A stretch of DNA of 50,079 nt from NCBI GenBank assembly GCA_949451605.1, contig CASTSB010000010.1, forward strand, positions 1 to 50,079, given 5' to 3'. Below, piece after piece: positions 9,494-16,917 of this stretch. Made by a program: the position numbers and the translations under genes. The notes beneath the pieces were generated by a model that saw only the letters and a program-made list of their open reading frames with translations, searched no databases and was not told the DNA's origin. Numbering within the stretch: position 1 is the stretch's first letter; the number at the start of each line of letters is the position of its first letter. The DNA comes from an uncultured Bacilli bacterium (GTDB taxonomy: Bacteria > Bacillota_I > Bacilli_A > RF39 > UBA660).

Positions 9494-10513
9494 TTATTGT
9501 TTTTCTAATTCATTTAAAACTTGTTTAAAGTTTTTTCCTTCTATAAGTTTTATTTTTAAATTTTTGTTCTTTATTATTTTTTTGGCATCTTGATAGTTAG
9601 AACCAGTTGGGGCTATAAAGATATCTGCCTTTCCTTTTGCTGCTCCTAATATTTTATACTCTATCCCACCAATTTCTCCAATATTACCAGATTCATCTAT
9701 TGTACCTGTTCCTGCAATTTTTAAGCCTTTAGTTATATCTTTTTTTACTAATTGATTATAAATAGAAAGTGAAGTCATCAAACCGCCACTTGGCCCTGAT
9801 TCATCTGAATGGAATTTTATTTTAGTTACAGGGTTTGTTTTATATTCCCTTAAAGTACTAAAGTAAATTCCAACTAATAAGTTCCCTTTTTTATCTTCAT
9901 ATACTTCTGCGTCTATTTCTTTTTCTTTATTATTTCTTTTAACTTTAAATTTTATAATATCTCCTTTTTGCTTTGTTGAAATATATTGGCGATATTCATT
10001 AGAAGATAATTGTTGATTATCAAGAGAAAGTATTTCATCTCCTACTTTTAGTTTAGAATCTTCTTTATTTACTGCAACAATATAAATATGTTCTGATGAT
10101 AGTTCTATTTCTTTTCCGGCAGCTTGATATGCAACATTTAATGCTGAAGAAGATGCTACTTTCAAATTAAGTTCATTTCTAAAGTTAATGTCATCCTTAT
10201 TTTCATAATCAGTGTATTTATAATCATTTATACTTGCTTTTTCCCAACTTGGAATAATATAACTTAAAACATATGTAAGAAGAGTTCCATCTGCTTCAGT
10301 AACATAGCTTATATTTAAACTTCCTTTTGCTTTATAGGCATTTTCAACTTCTACTCTACTTGCAATATCGCTTATTCCTCCACCTACAATTACATAATAA
10401 TTTACAGGCATGAAGCATACTATAGCAATAAAGAATAAAATAATTATAAATTTAAAATCGTATTTATAAAGTTCTATAAAACTTTGTTTTAATTCTTCAA
10501 ATACCCTTTTCAA
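9494..10513 (-). CDS. ylbL: membrane-anchored PDZ / Lon-type (S16) serine protease, YlbL/SepM family
   Basis: A cell-surface protease of the YlbL/SepM family. One membrane segment (about 20-40) is followed by a PDZ domain (about 120-200: IVAVNKEDSKLKVGDEILS..). The C-terminal S16 domain has the catalytic serine in GPSGGLM and the dyad lysine in the following ITKGLKIAGTGTID segment (Lys about 255-262). The ending IFIAPTGSNYQDA is also family-typical. Streptococcal SepM trims a competence pheromone; the substrate here is unknown. I start at the TTG at 10513, because GGGTGAT lies 4-5 nt before it. The alternative GTG at 10522 is inside that site. The gene is divergent from the ylbJ-like gene with only about 40 bp between; the two families are also near-neighbours in Bacillus. 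Confidence 0.88.
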   Translation of the reverse strand: MKRVFEELKQSFIELYKYDFKFIIILFFIAIVCFMPVNYYVIVGGGISDIASRVEVENAYKAKGSLNISYVTEADGTLLTYVLSYIIPSWEKASINDYKYTDYENKDDINFRNELNLKVASSSALNVAYQAAGKEIELSSEHIYIVAVNKEDSKLKVGDEILSLDNQQLSSNEYRQYISTKQKGDIIKFKVKRNNKEKEIDAEVYEDKKGNLLVGIYFSTLREYKTNPVTKIKFHSDESGPSGGLMTSLSIYNQLVKKDITKGLKIAGTGTIDESGNIGEIGGIEYKILGAAKGKADIFIAPTGSNYQDAKKIIKNKNLKIKLIEGKNFKQVLNELEKQ

Positions 10514-10555
10514 TTTTATCACCCATTTAAATTATAACAAAATATAAGGAGATTT

Positions 10556-11410
10556 ATGAAAAAAAGAATAATTTTATTTTTATTAATAATATTACTTTTA
10601 TTTATTTACTTAAATTCTAATTTCTTAGTAAAAAATATTTTAGATTATACAGAAACTTTTATAAAAAACTTATTTCCCTATACATTTATTGTATTTACAT
10701 TGAGCAGTCTATTAGTTGATTATGATTTACTTAGCATTTTAGAGCCAAAATACTACATAACTATTATGAGTCTAATCAGTGGATTTCCAAGTGGAGCAAA
10801 ATATACTGCTGAATTATTAGAAAAAAACTTTATTGATAAAGATACATCTAATTATTTAATAACTTATACCCACTATCCAAATCCTCTTTTTATACTTGGA
10901 GCTGTTTCATCAATTATTACAAAAAATCTCGCAATAAAACTTCTTTTCTCTATATATTTAGCAAGCTTTATTACAAGTAGATTTTTTAAAGTAAAATCAT
11001 CAAAAAAAATAACTTCAAGTAATTATAATAATGTAAATTTTACTAAATCTTTATCAAGCTCTATAAACGGGGCGTTTAAAACACTAATTTTAATTTATGG
11101 TACTAGTATTTTTTCAATTATTATTGCTTTAATAATTACTCATAGTTTTAATTTGAATGGTATTTGTTATTCTTTAATTAATGGGATTTTTGATCTTACA
11201 AAAGGTATTTTTTCTACCGTCATAATAAATAATAAAAGAATAAGAGCTATTCTTATTCTTGTTTTCATTAATCTAGCAAGTATCAGTATTCATATGCAGG
11301 TTAAAAGTATTCTAGATAATACTGAAATTAAATATTCCAACTTTTTAAAAGGAAGAATAATTTCTACATTACTTGCGGTTATTATTTTTATAATTATTAC
11401 TGGTAATTAA
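10556..11410 (+). CDS. YlbJ-like multispan membrane protein (nucleoside-recognition/gate domain)
   Basis: A 284-residue polytopic membrane protein. The segment SLISGFPSGAKYTAELL (about 73-89), followed by YTHYPNPLFILGAVSS (about 103-118), matches the gate motif of YlbJ, a sporulation integral membrane protein in Bacillus (SGYPxGAK..TAEL..NNASPLFxxGAV in the family). It is shorter than Bacillus YlbJ (about 400 aa), mainly at the C-terminal half. AAGGAG lies 5 nt before the ATG. The 3' end overlaps the convergent prepilin gene by 14 nt. Whether it serves sporulation, or only transport or morphogenesis, cannot be told from the sequence. The ylbJ-ylbL neighbourhood supports the assignment. Confidence 0.75.
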   Translation: MKKRIILFLLIILLLFIYLNSNFLVKNILDYTETFIKNLFPYTFIVFTLSSLLVDYDLLSILEPKYYITIMSLISGFPSGAKYTAELLEKNFIDKDTSNYLITYTHYPNPLFILGAVSSIITKNLAIKLLFSIYLASFITSRFFKVKSSKKITSSNYNNVNFTKSLSSSINGAFKTLILIYGTSIFSIIIALIITHSFNLNGICYSLINGIFDLTKGIFSTVIINNKRIRAILILVFINLASISIHMQVKSILDNTEIKYSNFLKGRIISTLLAVIIFIIITGN

Positions 11411-11966
11411 TTGGACATACTATGTTTATTCCATATTTAGTTGATAGTCTTTGATGTTGAAATCCTAAGAACAAACTAAATACATTATTCTCAGTTTTAA
11501 CAATAACATTTGTAAGTCTAAGATCTTTTACCATTTTTCCTGCTTTATTATATGAAAATCCAAAGTCTGGAATTGGATATTCTACATTATTATATTTTAC
11601 ACTAAAATAATCATCATAATTTCTTGATGGAGCTGTTTCCAAGACATCATCTGTAAGTCGTCTTTTAATTTCTAAATATTTTTGATCACCATTTTTTAAG
11701 GTAAATCTAATTTTAAACTCATCTGTATTACTGGTAAGATTCTCTTCTTTTGAAACATTAAGCAAGCCTTTTTTTATTAAATCATCTTGGATTTCTTTTG
11801 TAAGTAAATTTTTATAAGTATTTAATTCTAGTTTGTATGACTCAATTTCTCTTCTAGTTGCGTAATTTGATACTGTTGTATAAATAGTGGAAGAAATAAC
11901 TGCAACAATAACGAAGCTTACTAGTATTTCTACTGTAGTCATTCCTTTTTTATTTAATCTTTTCAT
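11397..11966 (-). CDS. prepilin-like (minor pseudopilin) protein
   Basis: 189 residues. A short basic leader ends in KKG, then MTTVEILVSFVIVAVISS, a type IV prepilin signature (cleavage after Gly8, Glu at +5, hydrophobic helix). The body has a long alpha-helix and a beta-rich C-terminus (IRFTLKNGDQKYLEIKRRL), recalling ComGF/PilW-like minor pseudopilins. It is translationally coupled to the upstream prepilin-like gene (stop and start overlap, TAATG). The pair is divergent from the PilB-type ATPase, so a role in the same pilus or pseudopilus is likely. The exact minor-pilin class is not certain. Confidence 0.8.
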   Translation of the reverse strand: MKRLNKKGMTTVEILVSFVIVAVISSTIYTTVSNYATRREIESYKLELNTYKNLLTKEIQDDLIKKGLLNVSKEENLTSNTDEFKIRFTLKNGDQKYLEIKRRLTDDVLETAPSRNYDDYFSVKYNNVEYPIPDFGFSYNKAGKMVKDLRLTNVIVKTENNVFSLFLGFQHQRLSTKYGINIVCPINYQ

Positions 11967-12625
11967 TATTTCTTCACCTCGATTGTGGCGTATGAATTGT
12001 AATCTTCTTCATCAACTATATAGGAATTTGCATCTCCCTCTACATCTGGCGTGTCAAATCTATGTCTATAATATTCGATTATAATTCTGTATTTTGCTTG
12101 GTTTAAAGAAAGGGCCTTTTCATATGTTGGAAGATAGTGAACATATTCTTGTAAAGCAGATGAAAATTTATTATTTCTATTTTCCTTTACTATACTTTTA
12201 AAATCTGTTAAATTGTATGCTGTTATAAATATATGTGGCTGTGGGCTATCTCCACCTAATGAACATTTTTCGATTTTGTTTTTTGTATCAACTTTGTCGC
12301 AATTTACTTCTAAGCTTACTAATAGTTGTCTACACATTTTTTGCTTTTCCAAATCGTTTATATCTCCACATTTAAATTCAACATACTTATTAGAATCTAT
12401 GGTATCTTTATCTAATTTATAAGAATTATGTTGAATAAATCTTTTTATCCAGTATGTCCCATACTTCGAATCAATATCGTCATAATCTTCACGACGTGTA
12501 TATTCACCCATTAAAGGATAGAAATGTTTAAATATTATAGCAAATATTGCGGCTACTGCGACTGCTACAATCATTGTCTCTACAAGGACAAATCCTTTGT
12601 TATTAAGGCTTTTAATTTTTTTCAT
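11966..12625 (-). CDS. prepilin-like (minor pseudopilin) protein
   Basis: 219 residues. The leader MKKIKSLNNKG is followed by FVLVETMIVAVAVAAIFAII, a prepilin methylation-type signature with Glu at +5. The globular part is Cys-containing (FKCGDINDLEKQKMC, VNCD, EKCSLGG), so extracytoplasmic disulfides are likely. An in-frame TAA lies two codons before the ATG, fixing the start. It is the first gene of a two-gene unit divergent from the ATPase gene at 12721. The family is recognised only through its N-terminus; the rest is unlike anything I can name. Confidence 0.8.
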   Translation of the reverse strand: MKKIKSLNNKGFVLVETMIVAVAVAAIFAIIFKHFYPLMGEYTRREDYDDIDSKYGTYWIKRFIQHNSYKLDKDTIDSNKYVEFKCGDINDLEKQKMCRQLLVSLEVNCDKVDTKNKIEKCSLGGDSPQPHIFITAYNLTDFKSIVKENRNNKFSSALQEYVHYLPTYEKALSLNQAKYRIIIEYYRHRFDTPDVEGDANSYIVDEEDYNSYATIEVKK

Positions 12626-12644
12626 TTTTTATTGTACACCATCC

Positions 12645-12673
12645 TTGATATTATTCTAAAATTATTATATAAT
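12645..12673 (+). promoter_or_regulatory. sigma-A promoter of the PilB-type ATPase gene
   Basis: TTGATA (12645-12650), a 17-nt spacer and TATAAT (12668-12673) give a near-consensus promoter, about 48 bp before the ATG. The AT-rich -10 block (TTATTATATAATAA) is nearly palindromic and could also serve the divergent prepilin genes. Confidence 0.8.
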
Positions 12674-12720
12674 AAATTAGAGTAAAATTCCATAGAAAGT
12701 AAACAAAAGGGGTTGAAACA

Positions 12721-14382
12721 ATGGAACAAGTTGATAGTAAGGCTAAAGATAATTTTAAAGTATCTTTTGATTTTGTAAAAACTCCAATCACTCAGATTGC
12801 AGATTATGTTATTATAGCTGCATCTAAGCATAATGCTTCAGATATTCATTTTGATCCGCGTGAAAATGGTATGGTAATTCGCTTCCGTATGGATGGTGAT
12901 TTACAAGATTATACATTTATTCCAAAAGCTTATGAAAGAAATTTAACTACTCGTTTAAAACTTTTGGCTAACATGAATATTACTGAATCTCGTCTTCCAC
13001 AAGATGGTGCAATTAAAGGAATGTTTGGAGATACATATTTGGATATGCGTGTATCTTGTCTTCCTTTAAACGAAGGTGAAAAAATCGTTATTCGTATTTT
13101 GGATTATACAAGAAGTTTACAAGGAATTGATAGTTTAGGATTTCACCCAAAAAATCTTGTTAAATTAGAGAGAATGATGGAAGCTCCTAATGGTATCATT
13201 TTAGTTACTGGTGCTACTGGTTCTGGTAAATCTACTACTACATATTCAATATTACAGGGACTTAACAAACCAGAGACAAATATAATTACTGTTGAAGACC
13301 CAATAGAAATGAATATTCAAGGTATAAATCAAGTACAAGTTAATGCTGAAATTGGAATGACTTTTGCGGCTGCTCTTCGTTCTATTTTACGTCAAGACCC
13401 TAACGTTATTCTTATCGGAGAAATTCGTGACTCTGAAACTGCTCAGATTGCTGTTCGTTCTGCCATTACTGGACACTTAGTTTTATCTACTATCCACACC
13501 AATAACTCTTTATCTACTATTGAACGTTTAATGGATATGGATGTTGAGAGATATTTATTGTCTACTGCTCTTACAGGAATCATTTCTCAAAGACTTGCTA
13601 AACAGTTATGTCCTAAATGTAGATTTCAACGTAAGACTACTCCTTATGAGAAAAAGATTTTTAGAAATTTTATGAAGTTGGATGTTAATACAATTTGGGA
13701 AGCTGACGAGGACGGATGCGAAAATTGTCGTAAAGGTTTTAAAGGTCGTATTGCTATTCAGGAAGTACTTGAACTTGATGATGAGATAAGAGCTGCTCTT
13801 ACAATAGAAGATCTTACAAAAGATGAATTAAGAGACATGGTTTATACAGATAAAACAATAACTCTTTTACAAGATGCTTTAATAAAATGTTTGGAAGGTT
13901 TTACAAACTTTGAAGAAGTTTATAGAGTTATTGAAATGGAAAATGATGACGGTGATGATTATAAGTCTGAATTAACTGCTGCTATTAGAGAAGCAAGACA
14001 AGCACTTAATTTGGATCCTACTCCTCCTGGAACTACTATTAATACTTCTAATGTTACTATTAAGGTTGATCAAGCTTTACCAAATGTAGTTGATAATCTT
14101 CAAGGTGATTCTGTGGAAGATGGTACTGAACGTGATGATGGTGTTGATACTGATATCCCAGTACTAGAAGAAATTCCAAGACTTAGTGATGAAGTTGAAG
14201 TACTTGATGAAGATAATGAAGATAATATTTTAGAAGAACAAGAAAAAATCATCCAAGAAGAAAATGAAAAATATGAAAAGGAACAACAAAATGATGATGT
14301 AGTTAGCATTAGTTTGAATGAAGATGTACATGAGCATAATGATGACATTGCTTCAGGAGTAATTGAAATTCCAAAATTTTAA
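12721..14382 (+). CDS. type IV pilus/type II secretion assembly ATPase (PilB/GspE/ComGA family) with acidic tail
   Basis: A hexameric motor that would drive pilus or pseudopilus assembly. In order: N2 domain (20-130), Walker A GATGSGKST (164-172), Asp box ITVEDPIE (189-196), Walker B ILIGEIRDSET (230-240), His box GHLVLSTIHTN (251-261), and the zinc tetracysteine CPKC (297-300) with CENC (333-336). It lacks the long N1 domain of PilB, as ComGA does, but ComGA usually lacks the tetracysteine, so this is closer to GspE/PilB. The catalytic core ends near residue 404. Residues 405-553 are an extra, very acidic, Pro/Thr-poor tail without a recognised domain. AAAGGGG precedes the ATG. It is transcribed away from two prepilin genes. 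Confidence 0.93.
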   Translation: MEQVDSKAKDNFKVSFDFVKTPITQIADYVIIAASKHNASDIHFDPRENGMVIRFRMDGDLQDYTFIPKAYERNLTTRLKLLANMNITESRLPQDGAIKGMFGDTYLDMRVSCLPLNEGEKIVIRILDYTRSLQGIDSLGFHPKNLVKLERMMEAPNGIILVTGATGSGKSTTTYSILQGLNKPETNIITVEDPIEMNIQGINQVQVNAEIGMTFAAALRSILRQDPNVILIGEIRDSETAQIAVRSAITGHLVLSTIHTNNSLSTIERLMDMDVERYLLSTALTGIISQRLAKQLCPKCRFQRKTTPYEKKIFRNFMKLDVNTIWEADEDGCENCRKGFKGRIAIQEVLELDDEIRAALTIEDLTKDELRDMVYTDKTITLLQDALIKCLEGFTNFEEVYRVIEMENDDGDDYKSELTAAIREARQALNLDPTPPGTTINTSNVTIKVDQALPNVVDNLQGDSVEDGTERDDGVDTDIPVLEEIPRLSDEVEVLDEDNEDNILEEQEKIIQEENEKYEKEQQNDDVVSISLNEDVHEHNDDIASGVIEIPKF

Positions 14383-14388
14383 AATATT

Positions 14389-14417
14389 AAAGTAGAGATT
14401 AATTCTCTACTTTTTTT
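14389..14417 (+). terminator. intrinsic terminator of the PilB-type ATPase gene
   Basis: AGTAGAGA/TCTCTACT (8 bp, 5-nt loop), extended by A-T pairs, is followed by seven T. Confidence 0.85.
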
Positions 14418-14435
14418 GGTTCAAAAAAAATTAGT

Positions 14436-15104
14436 CTACATATTTGAGACTAATTCTACTATTTCATTATTTATATCTTCAACTGTTCTAATTTTACCAT
14501 CTGGTGCACATTCAACTCTAGACCAGTTGTATAATTCGGATAATTCAATATACGCTTCTTCTGCTTGGCGTAAGTGTTCAGGTGACTTTTCATGTTCATC
14601 AAGATAAGTTCTATTCTTTTTTAAATCTAAAGATACTTCATATGGCATATGTAAAAAAATTGTTTTATCTGGTTTAGGTAATTGTAAAAGCCAATACTCT
14701 AATTTATCAATCCATTGATACATATTGAATCTTTCATCTTTATTATGAATTTTACTTCCTTGATGAGCCAAGTTAGAGGTAGTATATCTGTCAAGTATTA
14801 CATAATAATCTTCTTCTAAATACTTTTCAATTTTTTGCATATTATATTTTCTATCTGCAGCATAGTATAAGCATACTACATGAGGATCAACATTTACTGC
14901 TCCCTCTTTAAAGAAACTTTCTCCTATCTCTGGTTTTCCAAGATAAGCTCCTCCTACAATCTTGCCTGTTGGAGTATCATACATTGGAAATCCAAATCTT
15001 TTACATTTCTTTCCTAAATCATTTAACTTCTTTTCTAATAATTTTGATTGTGTTTCTTTACCAGAACAATCTGTTCCTTCTATTACAATTATTTTACCAG
15101 CCAT
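14436..15104 (-). CDS. tmk: thymidylate kinase
   Basis: Phosphorylates dTMP to dTDP. The P-loop is EGTDCSGKETQ (9-19), a variant of the usual ExxDGxGKxTQ with Cys in place of Gly and Glu in place of the first Thr. The dTMP-binding motif LDRYTTSNLAHQGSK (104-118) and the lid-side YLLQLPKPDKTIFLH are clear. FGFPMYDTPTGKIVGGAYLG (38-57) is typical of the longer Bacillota-type dTMP kinases. Length (222 aa) is normal. It has a near-consensus promoter of its own and converges on the PilB-type gene. Confidence 0.95.
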   Translation of the reverse strand: MAGKIIVIEGTDCSGKETQSKLLEKKLNDLGKKCKRFGFPMYDTPTGKIVGGAYLGKPEIGESFFKEGAVNVDPHVVCLYYAADRKYNMQKIEKYLEEDYYVILDRYTTSNLAHQGSKIHNKDERFNMYQWIDKLEYWLLQLPKPDKTIFLHMPYEVSLDLKKNRTYLDEHEKSPEHLRQAEEAYIELSELYNWSRVECAPDGKIRTVEDINNEIVELVSNM

Positions 15105-15165
15105 ATATACTCTCTCCTATCTTATTTAAGAATATACTATAAGAAATATTACTTTTCCTTATAAT

Positions 15166-15194
15166 ATAATATCAAAGAATAAACCTATTGACAA
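15166..15194 (-). promoter_or_regulatory. sigma-A promoter of tmk
   Basis: The minus strand reads TTGTCA, 17 nt, TATTAT. The leader to the tmk ATG is about 55 nt, with an AGGAGAG ribosome site. Confidence 0.75.
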
Positions 15195-15204
15195 GTTTTA
15201 TTAC

Positions 15205-15233
15205 ACAATAAAAGTGCCTCTTAATTAGACACT
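15205..15233 (-). terminator. intrinsic terminator after the lepA-hemW-HD operon
   Basis: AGTGTCT/AGGCACT (7 bp with one wobble pair, 7-nt loop) is followed by TTTTATT on the minus strand. The stop codon of the HD gene lies in the hairpin. Confidence 0.75.
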
Positions 15234-15809
15234 AATATTGTTATTTTCATCAAAAGGTACTAAAAGGCATTTACGTGATGCCAAATAATCACACATATGA
15301 ACAAAATTTTGATATTTAGTCTTAGGTTTTTCTAATACTTCATTTCCACTATAGTCAGTAGTCCAAGGACCCATATGTGTTTTTATACAATCTCCTAAAA
15401 ATAATATTTCGTCAACACTTATGTTTTCTAAATCTTCTTGATGTTCTTTAATATATTCAGCCATTAAAATTGGATGGTCAAATCTTGTATATTTTTCTTT
15501 ATCTTTTCCTAATTTTAGTCCATCATGAATAAGTAAAGCCATCAACATCAAATCTTTTTCATCGCTTGTATATTTGTCCCCTATACAAGGATCTGACAAT
15601 AATTCATAGCCAATTCTCATAGCTGCTTTACTATGTCTTAATAGTCCACCTTCTCCTTGCGCATATTCAGGATGATACTTACCAGTTGATGCAGCTGCTA
15701 CTTCAAAAAAGTAATCAGGAAGAAATCCAATCATTTTTAGACAAGCATTTCTTATTCTTTCACTTTTAAATAATTCCATTTCGTTTTTTAATACTTCTTC
15801 TCTATTCAT
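15225..15809 (-). CDS. HD-domain phosphohydrolase
   Basis: 194 residues with a full HD metal-site pattern: His59 (GLLRHSKAA), His95-Asp96 (LLIHDGLK), His112 (FDHPILMAEYI), His145 (KTHMGPW) and a C-terminal aspartate (HMCDYLASRK). This is the phosphohydrolase fold of nucleotidases and RNA- or cyclic-nucleotide-processing enzymes; the substrate cannot be read from the sequence. It overlaps hemW by 8 nt and is the last gene of lepA-hemW-HD. In Bacillus the position after hemW holds hrcA, so this is a different neighbour. A GAGGGAG site lies within the hemW 3' end. Confidence 0.85.
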   Translation of the reverse strand: MNREEVLKNEMELFKSERIRNACLKMIGFLPDYFFEVAAASTGKYHPEYAQGEGGLLRHSKAAMRIGYELLSDPCIGDKYTSDEKDLMLMALLIHDGLKLGKDKEKYTRFDHPILMAEYIKEHQEDLENISVDEILFLGDCIKTHMGPWTTDYSGNEVLEKPKTKYQNFVHMCDYLASRKCLLVPFDENNNISV

Positions 15810-16917
15810 TTGTTACTTCTCCCTCTAGAAATCGTATGATTATACTATTACTAATATACCATAGGTCTTCTTTTATTGAAAGATGATTATCTTTTTCTAT
15901 TAGTAAATTATTTTTAACTAAATCTGTATAATCATAATAGTCTTTTAAATTTTTTTTATAGATTTTAGAAAACTTTTCTAAATCAATGCCTTCTTTAGTA
16001 CGTAAATTTAAAATGATGTCATAATAAATCTTATCTTTTGGACTTAAATATTCAATACTATCTTTATTTATATAATCGCCTGATAAGTATTTTGACAAAG
16101 ATTTAGTTTTTGTATATCTTATATTCCCTTCATACCCAGATGAACCTAATCCAAAACCATAGTACTCTTCATTATGCCAATATTTTAGATTGTGATTTGA
16201 TCTATAAGATTTGTGTTTTGCAAAATTACTGATTTCGTAATGATCCCAATTCTCTAATTTACTACAAATAAGCTCATACATTTTTGCGTCCAGTTCTTCA
16301 TCTATGTACTTAATATTATTAATTTTCAATTTAGTATGATCTTCTAAAATTAATGAGTAAGTTGAGATATGATTAATATTAAGGCTTAAAATAAAATCTA
16401 AATCATCTTCAAGTATTTTTAATGTTTCGTTAGGTATAGCATACATTAAATCGATATTAACATTATTTATGCCTATTTGATTGCAATAATTAATTAATTT
16501 AGTGATATTTTCTTTATTGGCATCTCGCTCTAGGATTTTAAGAATATCTCCATTAATAGATTCTAATCCAAAGCTTATTCTATTTATGCCTGCTTTTTTA
16601 AATAGATTAATTTTTTCTATTGTAGTATTTTCAAAATTGCATTCAATAGTAAATTCTTTTAGAATTGATAGATCTAATTTTTTATTAATAATCTCAAAAA
16701 GCTTTTCTAATTGTTTTATATTTAAGGAACTTGGTGTTCCTCCCCCTATATATAATGTATCGATTGGTAATTTACTATAGCTATCTTCTATTTCTCTTTC
16801 TAATTCTTTAAGATAAGCATCAACTTGTTTTTCATTATAAAAGTTTTTACAGAAATCGCAATATGAGCAAATGCTTTCACAGAAAGGTATATGTATATAA
16901 CATCCAATACTTTTCAT
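15802..16917 (-). CDS. hemW: radical SAM heme chaperone HemW
   Basis: HemW family protein, related to oxygen-independent coproporphyrinogen oxidase but thought to act in heme trafficking. The [4Fe-4S] motif is CESICSYC (Cys13, Cys17, Cys20), in HIPFCESICSYCDFC with the extra Cys typical of the family. The GGGTPS motif (about 58-63) and YGFGLGSSGY (about 251-260) follow. 371 residues is normal. It starts inside the lepA stop codon (TAATG), so it is coupled to lepA, the standard Bacillota arrangement. Confidence 0.94.
   Translation of the reverse strand: MKSIGCYIHIPFCESICSYCDFCKNFYNEKQVDAYLKELEREIEDSYSKLPIDTLYIGGGTPSSLNIKQLEKLFEIINKKLDLSILKEFTIECNFENTTIEKINLFKKAGINRISFGLESINGDILKILERDANKENITKLINYCNQIGINNVNIDLMYAIPNETLKILEDDLDFILSLNINHISTYSLILEDHTKLKINNIKYIDEELDAKMYELICSKLENWDHYEISNFAKHKSYRSNHNLKYWHNEEYYGFGLGSSGYEGNIRYTKTKSLSKYLSGDYINKDSIEYLSPKDKIYYDIILNLRTKEGIDLEKFSKIYKKNLKDYYDYTDLVKNNLLIEKDNHLSIKEDLWYISNSIIIRFLEGEVTNE

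Noticed and set aside
14100-14348. Ser/Thr-rich minus-strand open frame within the PilB tail
   Set aside because: It is the reverse shadow of the acidic (GAA/GAT-rich) tail; no ribosome site and no family.
16502-16780. Plus-strand open frame opposite hemW
   Set aside because: Shadow frame of a well-conserved gene; no ribosome site.
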